Below, in pieces: positions 16,192-26,159 of a stretch of DNA of 49,103 nucleotides (within the stretch, counting starts at the first letter, position 1; every line of letters begins with the position of its first letter). Where the stretch lies: assembly GCF_003660395.1 (NCBI RefSeq), contig NZ_QXQT01000014.1, positions 1 to 49,103 on the forward strand, written 5' to 3'. Below the pieces are notes generated by a model. That model saw nothing but the letters and a program-made list of their open reading frames with translations. It ran no database searches and was not told the origin of the DNA. Source of the stretch: Helicobacter vulpis. Its GTDB lineage: Bacteria > Campylobacterota > Campylobacteria > Campylobacterales > Helicobacteraceae. Made by a program: the position numbers and the translations under genes.

Positions 16192-17351
16192 TGCGCGCTT
16201 TAGTGTGTGTCTGTCTATTGTGTTTGGCTTTAGTGGGGACTGAAGCCCCGCAGGCATGGCAAGATCAGATGAAAGCCTTGCAATTGGAGATGATCGCTAA
16301 AGATGTTGCCTACACGCGCCTGCTTTTAGATCGCAGCGTGGATCAAGAAACGCGCCAAAAACGCCTCCAAGCTTTTGAAAAACAAAGGGCTCAAGATTTT
16401 TACAAACAAGCTTGGCCCCTTTTAGATGTCTTCCCTATCTTTAAAGATCGCAAACTCCCCGCGCGCACCCTTAAAGCCTTTAAAAGCATCGCCTTGCTCT
16501 TGTTGTGGGAGTGTTTGGAGGATACGCGTTTGACTAACCTAGACTACGATCCGGGCGAATCCGTATTCACTGATTTTCTTGAACCCTTCTACCTCTTTGA
16601 AGACTCCATCATCCCGCTTTTATTCTCTCCCTTGCTTGCCTCTCAACTAGACCCCCTAGACTATGTCCAAAGCCTACCCTCCCTTAACAACGCTTGCGCA
16701 CAAGGCAAATGCGCCTATTTAAAGGGCTTAGCGAGCGCGCTAGATTTTTTCTATTGGGCTACAGCTGTTAATAATTACCATGATCACTGGGGAGGGGATT
16801 TTCACACTTCAGATGAAGATATGGGTCTTATTGTTTCTCTAGCAAATGCTCTTAAGGGTGCATGGTATCTAGTCCAAATCTCTAAAAAACACAACCCCTT
16901 TTTAGAAGAGATATTAAATAGCGATCCTAGCATCTCTTTAGAGGCGTTTAAAAATTATGCCTTGCTTAAGGGGTTGTTCTACCTGCACAACACCCCATTT
17001 TATCTCCAAGGGTTCTTTCAAGATGAATACTCGAATTTTCAAGATAACTACCCGGAGATTCCTCATTTTTCTACCAGCTATAAGAACACACACACCCGCA
17101 TTTTAAATCAACCCCAACTCTGCTTGCTCCCCAAATATCTAAGTGATAAAGCCAAGAAAGCTTGTTTAGGGGTTTTGAAAAGCCCGCCTAAGAGTGTGCT
17201 TGACTCTCTGCGCGCTCTTTTGAAACAAGCGCGTCTTTTGAGCGTGGATGATGTCCCTTGTGTGTATTTAAACCCCAAAGGTGAAATCCAATATTTCAAA
17301 TCCAAAAACGCGATTTGTAGGGCTTTGGGCGCGCTAAAAAATCTCCATTAA
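16191..17351 (+). CDS. Exported protein of unknown function, second of the pair
   Basis: 386 residues. The signal peptide is MRALVCVCLLCLALVGTEA; the mature protein is mainly helical with several Cys (for example CAQGKCAYLKG near residue 165 and a C-terminal CVYLNPKG). A His/Asp-rich stretch (NNYHDHWGGDFHTSDED, around residue 195) could bind metal, but that is a guess. Weak similarity in the first 150 residues suggests an old duplication with the preceding gene. Its end meets the convergent K+ channel gene (4-base overlap). No function assigned. Confidence 0.65.
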   Translation: MRALVCVCLLCLALVGTEAPQAWQDQMKALQLEMIAKDVAYTRLLLDRSVDQETRQKRLQAFEKQRAQDFYKQAWPLLDVFPIFKDRKLPARTLKAFKSIALLLLWECLEDTRLTNLDYDPGESVFTDFLEPFYLFEDSIIPLLFSPLLASQLDPLDYVQSLPSLNNACAQGKCAYLKGLASALDFFYWATAVNNYHDHWGGDFHTSDEDMGLIVSLANALKGAWYLVQISKKHNPFLEEILNSDPSISLEAFKNYALLKGLFYLHNTPFYLQGFFQDEYSNFQDNYPEIPHFSTSYKNTHTRILNQPQLCLLPKYLSDKAKKACLGVLKSPPKSVLDSLRALLKQARLLSVDDVPCVYLNPKGEIQYFKSKNAICRALGALKNLH

Positions 17352-18481
17352 AGCGCGACATAATCCACCTCTCTAGGGCGTTGGTGTTGGAGCACGAGAT
17401 TTTTAGACTTGGTAACCCCCTCAGAAGTGCCAATGACCAATAATTTAGCCTCGCTAGCGACGATGGTCTCCCCCTCAGGCATGGGGATGTAACGCCCATC
17501 CTTTTGGATGATCCCTATGACAAAAACCTTAGCGATCTCTCTAAAATGCGCCTCTTTGAGCTTGCGTTGCACCAGCCAACTCTCTTTGGGCACAATCACC
17601 TCTTCTAAGTCTAATAAGGTGTCTTTTTTGTAAATAAATCGCTCTAAAATATTTTCCATATCCGGGCGAATCGCCATCGCGCTCACCCGTTGTGCCATTA
17701 ATTTGGTGGGCGAGACAACGCTATCTGCGCCTAGCTTTTTGAGCTTTTCTAAATCCTCGTCATTGTGCGCGCTAGCGATGATGTAGTAAGGCTTGCGCCC
17801 CAACTCTTTTTCTAATAAGCGCACATTAGCGATTAGGGCAATATTGACAGAAAAGGTTTTAGAAAAAGTAACCACCCCCTTCGCGCTGCTTAAATTGGTT
17901 TTGAGCATGCTCAAATTAGTATGGGGATCACCCACAATGTGGTAGGGATATTTGTATTTGATCGCTTCTTCTTCAAATTCAGGTTGATCGTCCACCACTA
18001 CAAAGGGGATTTGGGCGTTTCTAAACTGCTTGGCAAGCTCGATAGTGTATTCGTTATGATAACAGATCACATAGTGATTTTTAAGGCGCGTGATTTTATA
18101 AATCATCTTCTTCTCCCGAATGAGTTTGGCTAAGACTCCCTTGTTGATCACCCCAATGAGCACGGCCACCGTGAAGGTCATCAACGCCTCCCCACAGAAC
18201 ATGATCAAAACACTTAAAAAAATGCTCCATGTCCCAAACTTGCTTTCATCCAACGCCCCAAACCCGGTCGCCGTGAAGGTGTAGGCGGTTTGGAAGAAGG
18301 CTTGCATGAGAGAGTAATTCTCCAAGCCCAAATAGCCCAAAGTACCCAAGAGGATAAAGAGCTGGATGAGTACTAAGGGCAGAGCAAAGAGTTTAAAATG
18401 GGCGTAAATATCCGCGTTGATTTGGTGCGCGGGGTCTTCTTTGGGGGATTTCTTCCTAAAGAGCGCCTTAAAATTAAACAT
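17348..18481 (-). CDS. kchA: Potassium channel with RCK domains (KchA type)
   Basis: 377 residues. A two-helix pore module (helices about 30-52 and 88-112) encloses the selectivity filter TATGFG (70-75). A cytoplasmic RCK-N domain starts at HYVICYHNEYTIELAKQF, followed by RCK-C. The classical GxGxxG is absent from RCK-N, as in MthK-like channels. H. pylori HP0490 (HpKchA) has the same filter and is needed for potassium uptake and gastric colonisation. It follows rpmB by 12 bases on the same strand, as in H. pylori (HP0490/HP0491), so co-transcription is likely. Confidence 0.92.
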   Translation of the reverse strand: MFNFKALFRKKSPKEDPAHQINADIYAHFKLFALPLVLIQLFILLGTLGYLGLENYSLMQAFFQTAYTFTATGFGALDESKFGTWSIFLSVLIMFCGEALMTFTVAVLIGVINKGVLAKLIREKKMIYKITRLKNHYVICYHNEYTIELAKQFRNAQIPFVVVDDQPEFEEEAIKYKYPYHIVGDPHTNLSMLKTNLSSAKGVVTFSKTFSVNIALIANVRLLEKELGRKPYYIIASAHNDEDLEKLKKLGADSVVSPTKLMAQRVSAMAIRPDMENILERFIYKKDTLLDLEEVIVPKESWLVQRKLKEAHFREIAKVFVIGIIQKDGRYIPMPEGETIVASEAKLLVIGTSEGVTKSKNLVLQHQRPREVDYVAL

Positions 18482-18493
18482 TGTCCTTGCGGA

Positions 18494-18682
18494 CTATTGG
18501 CTTTTGCGCATAGTCCTTAAAGTAGAGGCGGCCACACGGATTTTTTGCTTTGTGCCGTCTTCTAGAGTGATGCGAATCGTACGCAAATTAGGGAGTAAAC
18601 GCCTTTTGCTCTTGTTATTAGCATGGCTAACATGGTTGCCTACCATGGGGCCTTTTAAAGTCAGATCGCATTTGCGCGCCAT
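18494..18682 (-). CDS. rpmB: 50S ribosomal protein L28
   Basis: 62 residues, complete bacterial L28: [39 protein letters not shown] and the C-terminal [11 protein letters not shown]. It is a Cys-poor form with no zinc ligands beyond Cys5. AAGGAG lies at the right distance before the ATG, with a TATAAT promoter on the same strand at 18715-18710. Transcription probably continues into kchA. Confidence 0.97.
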   Translation of the reverse strand: MARKCDLTLKGPMVGNHVSHANNKSKRRLLPNLRTIRITLEDGTKQKIRVAASTLRTMRKSQ

Positions 18683-18699
18683 AGATTCTCCTTTGGATT

Positions 18700-18734
18700 A
18701 AAAGCGCACATTATAACCTAATGTGCGCGCTTTT
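18700..18734 (-). terminator. Hairpin ending ccp, with the rpmB -10 inside
   Basis: AAAAGC-GCACATTA (18700-18713) pairs with TAATGTGC-GC-GCTTTT (18719-18734) around a five-base loop, with a two-base bulge. On the minus strand the structure ends in TTTT, as a factor-independent terminator would, 10 bases after the ccp stop. TATAAT for rpmB (18715-18710, minus) spans the loop and the lower arm. Confidence 0.6.
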
Positions 18735-18743
18735 GCGCTTAAG

Positions 18744-19919
18744 CTAGGATTTGGCTGGGGCAGGCTTGGCTGGGCTTGGCTTTTCTGGTGCTGGAGTTGC
18801 CTTAGCGGGCGTAGGTTTAGCAGAAGGCATGTCTTTTTCCATAATCCCCTGTGGTTTAGGCGTGTTATCCGTAATGGTGGGGAGATGGGGGTAGACAAGG
18901 GTGGGTTTTTTACCCGTGAGCGCGCCAAAGAAAGTGGCAATCTTTTGTGCGTCTGCATCGCTAATATGGATTCCTAATTGTACCGCGCCCATCGCCTTGA
19001 TCGCGTCTTTAATATCCCAATACTGCCCATTGTGGAAATAGGGCATGGTTTCTAAGATATTGCGCAAAGTAGGGACTTTGATCAACCCGTCTTTATTGCC
19101 CTTGAAGTCCCCCACATTGGCAAATTCATAGGGAGCAGCCACTTGGAAAGGTTGCATTGTTCCGCCCAAGTTGATCCCATTGTGGCAACCTGTACACCCC
19201 TTTTCTAGAAAGAGTGCCAAACCTTCTTGTTCCTTGAGGCTCAATGCCTTGACATTCCCGCGTAAGAAGTCGTCAAAACGGCTAGGGGTGTTGAGTGTGG
19301 CTTCAAACATGGCGATAGTGTCCGTGATGAGATTAAAATCAATTTTAATATGGTTGCCATAGGCGCGTTTGAAGGCTTTCACGTAGCCGGGCATAGAGTT
19401 GATCTTAGCCACCACGACTTTAGGATCGGCGTTCATTTCTACCGGATTGCTAATAGGCCCCTTGGCCTGTTCGTCTAGGTGCGCGGCGCGCCCATCCCAA
19501 AACTGCACGGCGTTAAACACAGAGTTATACACCGTGGGGGAATTTAAGAAGTGCGGGTTGGGCTTCCACCCCTCGCCCACCGCGCGCGAAACCATATCCA
19601 CCCCGGCCATGCCCAAATTGTGGCAGGTGTTGCAAGAGATGAGGTAGGAAGTAGAAATTCTAGGGTCTAAAAACAGCATCTTGCCCAATTCCACTTGGGC
19701 TTTTGTGAGCACAGCCCCCTTATAAGAGACTCCTAAATTATGTACCTTGTCCTTGAGATACTTGTCCAAAGCCTTGCCCGTGGGCATGGGCATCAAGTTA
19801 GCCTCCAGGGCCTTTTTGATCAAATCCTGCGGATTTATGGGCTTGGGTTTGCTGGCTTGCAAAGACGCGCATAGACTTACAGACAACAGAGAAACTTTTA
19901 ATAGACGTTTGATAGACAC
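18744..19919 (-). CDS. ccp: Periplasmic di-haem cytochrome c peroxidase with Pro/Ala/Lys tail
   Basis: 391 residues. Sec signal (LLKVSLLSVSLCASLQA), then two haem c sites, CNTCH and CTGCH, in the CcpA/MauG arrangement. LFLDPRIS, NSPTVYNSVFN and PTLRNILETMPYFHNGQ are typical of bacterial peroxidases that reduce H2O2 with electrons from cytochrome c. H. pylori counterpart HP1461. The last 30 or so residues are low complexity, alternating Pro, Ala, Lys and Ser, beyond the usual family end. The gene stands before the rpmB-kchA pair, separated by a hairpin. Confidence 0.93.
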   Translation of the reverse strand: MSIKRLLKVSLLSVSLCASLQASKPKPINPQDLIKKALEANLMPMPTGKALDKYLKDKVHNLGVSYKGAVLTKAQVELGKMLFLDPRISTSYLISCNTCHNLGMAGVDMVSRAVGEGWKPNPHFLNSPTVYNSVFNAVQFWDGRAAHLDEQAKGPISNPVEMNADPKVVVAKINSMPGYVKAFKRAYGNHIKIDFNLITDTIAMFEATLNTPSRFDDFLRGNVKALSLKEQEGLALFLEKGCTGCHNGINLGGTMQPFQVAAPYEFANVGDFKGNKDGLIKVPTLRNILETMPYFHNGQYWDIKDAIKAMGAVQLGIHISDADAQKIATFFGALTGKKPTLVYPHLPTITDNTPKPQGIMEKDMPSAKPTPAKATPAPEKPSPAKPAPAKS

Positions 19920-19973
19920 ATATCACCCTTTGTAGAAAATTCTTTAAAAGTATACGCCAAAAATCTTAATAGC

Positions 19974-21032
<1,059 letters not shown>

Positions 21033-21063
21033 CTAATCTAAGAAAACCAACCGCGCGCTAACT

Positions 21064-21080
21064 GCCCTCCAAAGCAGGGC
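21064..21080 (-). terminator. Possible terminator hairpin after the 21084-22229 gene
   Basis: GCCCT-CCAAAGC-AGGGC is a perfect 5-bp stem immediately after the stop of the minus-strand gene. No U-run follows on that strand, so termination may be weak. Confidence 0.35.
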
Positions 21081-21083
21081 TTG

Positions 21084-22229
21084 TCAATACACACAATAAC
21101 CTTTCTCAAAACATTGCGTTTGCAATTTTTGGGTAAAACCGGGCTCCAAGCTGTCTAAAGACAGCAAATGGCGTTTTCTAGGATCGTCCCTGCTTTGGCG
21201 GTAAAAAATCAAGGTGCGTACCACCTGCCTATCCCCATTATCTGCCTCTCTGAAGAATTGTTGGCTGAATTGGTGCAGGTAAAAGGTGTTGTCCACCAGC
21301 TTAAAGGTTACATAGAGTTTAGTATAGATATTGTCCTCAGAAGGGTCGTAATGCCCCATCTCAAAGGTCAGATAGGGGAATTTATAGGCCAAATCCACCT
21401 GCCCTTGATGGATACAAAGGGTTCTACTGAGCAATTTGCCATTGTGGCGCGTCAACACACAGACGGAGTTAGAATCTTCAGGGTTATCTACATAGGTGAT
21501 TCTTTTGCTAAAGCTGTAGCGATCCGCGCCCGCTTGAAAAGAGAGCAGGTCTTCTGTTTTGGTTTTCACCTTGGGATCACAGGGGTTAGAGTCCGCATTT
21601 TCTCCAAGGCAAACTTCTCTAGAAGGGCGCGCGCTAGTACTGCTGGGTTTGTGTTGCAATTTCTCTAATAATTTGTCATTGACATCGCTCATGGCGTAGG
21701 TGGAGCTCTCTTGTTCGTAGAAAGTCTTAGGAGCCCCTGCTGGGAAAAGCGCGTTATCCAAAGCCTGCTTGGCGTAGCGCACCAAGTAGAAAGTGCCCTC
21801 TATGTTTTTAAAGACCAAGAGGGTTTGTGCGCTGGTGTTGGCCGTGGGCGTGTGCGTCCCGGTTGCGATGAGCTTGAGCAACAAGGTGTCCTTAGTGTTT
21901 TGCATGTCCAAGTTGTCAAAACCACCCAAACAAAAGCCCTTGTAGAGTTTCTCTTTGAAGAGAATGCCCGTACACACCACGGGGGGGCGGGTGTTTCCCT
22001 CAGTGGTGTTGATCACATAGAGCAACATGTAGTTTTGATTCTGGACGCTAAAACTCTTCCCGGTAGCCTTAGAGTAAAGATTGTAATTGTCGCCTCCTAG
22101 AGTTTTATAACCCTGTTGGCGCACAAAGTCATTAGACCACCGCTTCACCTGATCTAAAGACTGGAAATAATCCAGGGCATGTACAGGGAGAGCAAGCCAC
22201 AACAATGCGATAAGTATCCTTGTCCACAT
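21084..22229 (-). CDS. Exported protein with an internal duplication, unknown function
   Basis: 381 residues from ATG 22229: signal peptide MWTRILIALLWLALPVHA, then two similar halves. VVCTGILFKEKLYKGFCLGG and LLVFKNIEGTFYLVRYAKQ in the first half correspond to VCVLTRHNGKLLSRTLCIHQG and YVTFKLVDNTFYLHQFSQQ in the second. Each half keeps a Cys pair, probably a disulfide. ATG 22229 sits one base after the chemoreceptor stop, with AAGG at good spacing, so it is preferred over the longer start at 22259. It is the second gene of a chemoreceptor operon. A periplasmic or surface ligand-binding role is a guess. Confidence 0.65.
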   Translation of the reverse strand: MWTRILIALLWLALPVHALDYFQSLDQVKRWSNDFVRQQGYKTLGGDNYNLYSKATGKSFSVQNQNYMLLYVINTTEGNTRPPVVCTGILFKEKLYKGFCLGGFDNLDMQNTKDTLLLKLIATGTHTPTANTSAQTLLVFKNIEGTFYLVRYAKQALDNALFPAGAPKTFYEQESSTYAMSDVNDKLLEKLQHKPSSTSARPSREVCLGENADSNPCDPKVKTKTEDLLSFQAGADRYSFSKRITYVDNPEDSNSVCVLTRHNGKLLSRTLCIHQGQVDLAYKFPYLTFEMGHYDPSEDNIYTKLYVTFKLVDNTFYLHQFSQQFFREADNGDRQVVRTLIFYRQSRDDPRKRHLLSLDSLEPGFTQKLQTQCFEKGYCVY

Positions 22230-22230
22230 T

Positions 22231-24138
22231 TTAAGCCTTAAATTGATCGATTTCTTCACCCAAGGTGCTGTAGAGATCGTCTAGAGAAGATTGGTTGTTG
22301 CGCATATTTTGGACATCCTTTTGCTCTGAATATGCCAGAGTGTTGATTTCTTCGATTTCCTTGTTAATATTGTGGCTATTTTGCACCACTTCCTGTAAAC
22401 TCTGTGTGTCTTGATGCGCGCATTCGATGACCTGCTCGATTCCATGCACGCTCTGTTGCATCATGTCCTGCACACTGGTGGCCAATTTTGCAGTCTGGCT
22501 AAGTTCTTGAGCATTTTCCCCCAAATGGTGGTTGATGTCTTGTACACCCTGTACCATCTCGTTGATGGTCGCATCAATGCTGGTCAAACTGCTTTGGGTT
22601 TTCTCAGCCAATTTGCGCACTTCGTCAGCCACCACCGCAAAGCCGCGCCCATGCTCGCCCGCGCGTGCCGCTTCAATGGCGGCATTGAGCGCGAGCAAAT
22701 TGGTTTGGGCAGCGATGTCATCAATAATGGTCAACACTTCTTTAATGCTGGCCGTTCCTCTGGCGGTTTCTTCTAGCCTACGGGCAAATTCCATACTCTG
22801 GGTTGCGTTGTGTTCCAAACGGGTATTGAGCTCGGTCATCTTGTCGTGTGCAGTGCCCAAATACTCACCGGTCTGGTTGAGCTTTTGGTTATTGTCCTCT
22901 ACATTTTTGACATGCTCTAAAATTGTGTCAATGTTAGTTTGGCTATGCACCACTGCCTTTCTAACCACCACGATCGCACGGTCCGTATTGGTGTGCACAT
23001 TGGCCGTACTTTCTACAAGGGCAGCAGAAACCTTAGCACGCTGGCTGCTGATTTCTTTAAAATGGCGCATCACGCTTTGCATCTGTTCGATAAAGGCGTT
23101 GATGTTGCGCGTAATAGTTACGATCTCATTGCGCCTACTCCTATTACTGCAAGGAAGGCGCTTAGTCAAATCCCTATCCCCGGCTGTGAGGTCCATACTC
23201 AAGCGTTTTAAGCGATCCAAGGGGCGCATGAGATAGTAAATCCAAGAGAGCATCACGCTCAGGGTGATGAAAAGTGCCAAAAGGGAGATCACAAGCATGA
23301 GCGTGCGCAATTTAGAGATACTTTTAAACGCGACTTCAGTAGGGATGCGCGCGATCACTTTCCAATCATGGCCGGGTACTGTGGTGTAAACAAGTACAAA
23401 TTTATGATGTTCCTTATCGCTGTGGATTGTCCCCTCTTTGGAGTTTAAAATCTTGGGCGCAACGTCTCTTAAAAAAGAGGTCTCATCGGACAACCCAACC
23501 CCCGCTTTGAGCTTATTAGAGCCTAGCACCAGCCCGCTGCTGTCAATCAAGTCCAGCCCGCCCCCATCGCCAAACTTGATTCTCTGGACATGCATTTCAA
23601 AAAAGTTTAAATCAATATCTGTGCTGATCACCCCCAAAAACTTCCCCTTGACAATTAAGGGCGTGGAATAAGAAATAACCAATTTACCGGTGTAGGCATC
23701 TTTATAAATCTCAGAAACAATGGTCTTTTGTTGCGCGCGCACATTCTTGTACCAGTCGCGCACTCTGGGGTCATAGCCCTTTGGGGTAGCCATCAAACTA
23801 GAGTACATACCCCCATCCTCTGTCCCTACATATGTGTTTAAAGCGCCTAGGGTTTTGGCAACGTATTTGAGTGTTTTGATGAGGGCTTTTGTATCCAATG
23901 TGGGGCTATCCACCCAGTGATCGCGGATTTCTTGAGCACCGACATCAAATAATTTCCGGGTGTTTTGATTCCATGCCACGATCCAATTGACATTGGTCTT
24001 GACAATCTCAAGCAGGTGTTCTTGGGTGTTCTCTACCACGATTTTATTTGCAAACCGCTCGATAAATACGCCAAATGCCATGAAGCTCACCGCCAACACG
24101 GCGATCAACATCAACGCAATCTTTTCTTTAAAACTCAT
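22231..24138 (-). CDS. Methyl-accepting chemotaxis protein with dCache sensor
   Basis: 635 residues. The first membrane helix is about 7-28. The periplasmic region of about 245 residues has a dCache pattern ([31 protein letters not shown]). The second helix is near 278-300, then HAMP ([12 protein letters not shown]...) and a signalling domain whose tip reads [19 protein letters not shown]. The architecture is like H. pylori TlpC, a lactate receptor, but orthology and ligand are unproved. AGGA precedes the ATG, and a TAAAAT promoter lies upstream. It faces the outer-membrane protein gene across a 114-base divergent region. Confidence 0.92.
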   Translation of the reverse strand: MSFKEKIALMLIAVLAVSFMAFGVFIERFANKIVVENTQEHLLEIVKTNVNWIVAWNQNTRKLFDVGAQEIRDHWVDSPTLDTKALIKTLKYVAKTLGALNTYVGTEDGGMYSSLMATPKGYDPRVRDWYKNVRAQQKTIVSEIYKDAYTGKLVISYSTPLIVKGKFLGVISTDIDLNFFEMHVQRIKFGDGGGLDLIDSSGLVLGSNKLKAGVGLSDETSFLRDVAPKILNSKEGTIHSDKEHHKFVLVYTTVPGHDWKVIARIPTEVAFKSISKLRTLMLVISLLALFITLSVMLSWIYYLMRPLDRLKRLSMDLTAGDRDLTKRLPCSNRSRRNEIVTITRNINAFIEQMQSVMRHFKEISSQRAKVSAALVESTANVHTNTDRAIVVVRKAVVHSQTNIDTILEHVKNVEDNNQKLNQTGEYLGTAHDKMTELNTRLEHNATQSMEFARRLEETARGTASIKEVLTIIDDIAAQTNLLALNAAIEAARAGEHGRGFAVVADEVRKLAEKTQSSLTSIDATINEMVQGVQDINHHLGENAQELSQTAKLATSVQDMMQQSVHGIEQVIECAHQDTQSLQEVVQNSHNINKEIEEINTLAYSEQKDVQNMRNNQSSLDDLYSTLGEEIDQFKA

Positions 24139-24175
24139 CTAATTTCCTGTACTAAAAACCGAATTTTAGCACATG

Positions 24176-24221
24176 TTGTAACATTACAACCTTTAAACTC
24201 TCTCGATCTTTTGGGTATAAT
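24176..24221. promoter_or_regulatory. Divergent control region: palindrome and TATAAT
   Basis: TTGTAA-CA-TTACAA (24176-24189) is a perfect inverted repeat midway between the chemoreceptor and the outer-membrane protein gene. A perfect TATAAT at 24216-24221 serves the plus-strand gene; TAAAAT on the minus strand (in GTGCTAAAATTC) probably serves the chemoreceptor. The palindrome is a candidate operator for a dimeric regulator; none is identified. Confidence 0.45.
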
Positions 24222-24252
24222 GGGGCATCTAGATTAAATTTTGGAATTGATT

Positions 24253-25485
24253 TTGCTGAAGTTAAAGCGTTATTTTGCGAATGCTATATTGGGGTGTCTG
24301 CCCTTGATGGGGGCAGAGATTGTCATGGATCCTTTTGGGTATTTGGGGATGATCTACAACCAAGGCTTTGAGCACCGTCCGCATAGCTATGTGGGCTTTG
24401 ACGCGCGCGTGGGGACGAATTTTTCCTTCAACAATGGTTGGGCTTTTGGGATTGGGGCCATTGGGGCGTGGAATGTCTATAGCCGCAACAAACGTTTCCA
24501 GCCCATTGTGAGTGTGGGTAATGTCTTGGGGAGTGTGGAGAGTAACATGCGCCCCTACTTGAGCATGGGGGATATTTCGGACGCGTATGTCAAATTTGAC
24601 ACCCAGCGGCTTAAATTTGCCATGGGGCGCTTTAACACCAATTTTGTAGATTTTGATTGGATTCAGGGCAATATTCAGGGTGGGAGCTTGTTTATCCACC
24701 GCAATGACTTCAAATACTGGGGCATTTTCATGGATTCGATGCTTTATAATGGCTATCAAGGCAATGACTTACAAGGCCCCAGAATTGCCACAAGCATCAA
24801 CGCGCTTGCCTCCTACGATCCGGTTTCTAAGAAAAAGTATGTGGGGGGCGAAGTGGTGGCCTTTGGCATGGATTATAATAATGACAAGGGCATGCAAATC
24901 TCCCCTTTTTTGCTCGCTGATACCAAGCTCCCCCAGCCAGCCATGGGCACTCTCTTCCAATTGGGCTTTAAGGCGCAGTATGAGCGCGATTTGCCTAGAA
25001 ATTTTAAGTCTTATACAATCGTGCATGGCATCTACCAATACGGGGCCACTGGGGGGGTTAAACAAGAAGCCCAGGGGGGGTTATTTTGGGTGGATCAAAC
25101 TTTCGTGTATAAAATCTTTAACTTTGGCTTGGGGTTTTATGGCGTGCCCGCTTCCGGGCAAAGGGGCTTTTTTTGGTCCTTTGATGACAAGAGTAAATTC
25201 TATGGACGGGGGATCAACTCCGTAGGTGTACCTGCGATCTACTTTGCTAACGACACTTACACGGGCTATCTCTTTGGGGGCATGAAAACTAGCAAAGTTA
25301 GGGTAGATTTGATGTTAGCTTATGGCATTTATCAGGAGTATTCTCTCATGACCAATTACAAAGTGTGGCAGTATAAAAAGATGATCCTAGATGCGGGCAT
25401 TGGCTATGTCTATTCTTATTCCTCTAAAGTGGTGAGCAATATTGGCAATTCTTCGCTCGTACTCTTTACCAAGTTTTCTTACTGA
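24253..25485 (+). CDS. Helicobacter outer-membrane protein (Hof-like beta-barrel)
   Basis: About 410 residues. The signal peptide is followed by a barrel rich in alternating aromatic strands (YVGFDARVGTNFSF, FGLGFYGVP) ending VLFTKFSY; the terminal aromatic residue is Tyr rather than the more common Phe. The layout recalls the H. pylori Hof proteins; the exact member is not recognised. There is no ATG at the start: TTG codons at 24241, 24247 and 24253 are possible. TTG 24253 gives the best signal (LKLKRYFANAILGCLPLMGA) and has GGAA upstream. The stop overlaps the ABC ATPase ATG (TGATG), which suggests a functional link. Confidence 0.75.
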   Translation: MLKLKRYFANAILGCLPLMGAEIVMDPFGYLGMIYNQGFEHRPHSYVGFDARVGTNFSFNNGWAFGIGAIGAWNVYSRNKRFQPIVSVGNVLGSVESNMRPYLSMGDISDAYVKFDTQRLKFAMGRFNTNFVDFDWIQGNIQGGSLFIHRNDFKYWGIFMDSMLYNGYQGNDLQGPRIATSINALASYDPVSKKKYVGGEVVAFGMDYNNDKGMQISPFLLADTKLPQPAMGTLFQLGFKAQYERDLPRNFKSYTIVHGIYQYGATGGVKQEAQGGLFWVDQTFVYKIFNFGLGFYGVPASGQRGFFWSFDDKSKFYGRGINSVGVPAIYFANDTYTGYLFGGMKTSKVRVDLMLAYGIYQEYSLMTNYKVWQYKKMILDAGIGYVYSYSSKVVSNIGNSSLVLFTKFSY

Positions 25486-26159
25486 TGATTCGCCTGAATA
25501 ATCTGAGTAAATCCTATGGCAAGCACAAGGCCCTAGATCAGCTCAATATTGAACTCCCTGCGGGCAAGGTGATCGGGCTTTTGGGGCCCAATGGGGCGGG
25601 CAAGAGCACTTTATTGAAGATTCTAGCGGGCATGTGTGTGTGCTATGAGGGGCAGGCTCTAATCGCCAATCAAAACATAGGGGTAGAAACTAAGCAGTAC
25701 GTGGCCTATCTTCCCGAATACAGCTACATGCCCCCCCATGCCAGTGCTCAAGAGATGTTGGGTTTTTTTAGCGACTTTTTTAGCGATTTTGAGCCTCAGC
25801 GCGCTTTGAGTCTTTTAGAACGCTTTCATATTCCTTTGAAAACCCCCTTCAAACGGCTTTCCAAAGGCACGCAAGAGAAATTCCAACTCTTGCTCATCTT
25901 GGCGCGCAAAGCGCAATTATTCCTCTTTGATGAACCCTTGAGTGGGGTAGACCCCTTAGCGCGTGCGCAAATCTTAGAACTCATTTTAGAGCAGTGTGCA
26001 CAGGCTAGTATTTTGCTCTCCACACATTTAGTACATGACGTGCGAGCGCATTTAGACATCGCGCTGTTTTTAAAGGCGGGGCGCTTTGTGGCCTGCCACC
26101 AGCTCAAAGATCAAGCGGACCTGAATTTAGAATCTCTCTACAAGGAATGCATGCAATGA
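25485..26159 (+). CDS. ABC transporter ATP-binding protein
   Basis: 224 residues, single nucleotide-binding domain. Walker A is GLLGPNGAGKST, Walker B with its Glu is LFLFDEPLSGVDP, the signature is degenerate (RLSKGTQEK), and the H-loop lies in ILLSTHLV. The short, single-domain form is typical of drug/antibiotic or membrane-protein exporters (CcmA-like). Partner permease overlaps by 4 bases (ATGA). The substrate is unknown; linkage to an outer-membrane protein may mean envelope export, as an inference. Confidence 0.9.
   Translation: MIRLNNLSKSYGKHKALDQLNIELPAGKVIGLLGPNGAGKSTLLKILAGMCVCYEGQALIANQNIGVETKQYVAYLPEYSYMPPHASAQEMLGFFSDFFSDFEPQRALSLLERFHIPLKTPFKRLSKGTQEKFQLLLILARKAQLFLFDEPLSGVDPLARAQILELILEQCAQASILLSTHLVHDVRAHLDIALFLKAGRFVACHQLKDQADLNLESLYKECMQ

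Noticed and set aside
22532-23236. Long open frame opposite the chemoreceptor gene.
   Set aside because: Ser/Leu/Cys-rich shadow of the signalling domain with no start signals; the chemoreceptor frame is unambiguous.
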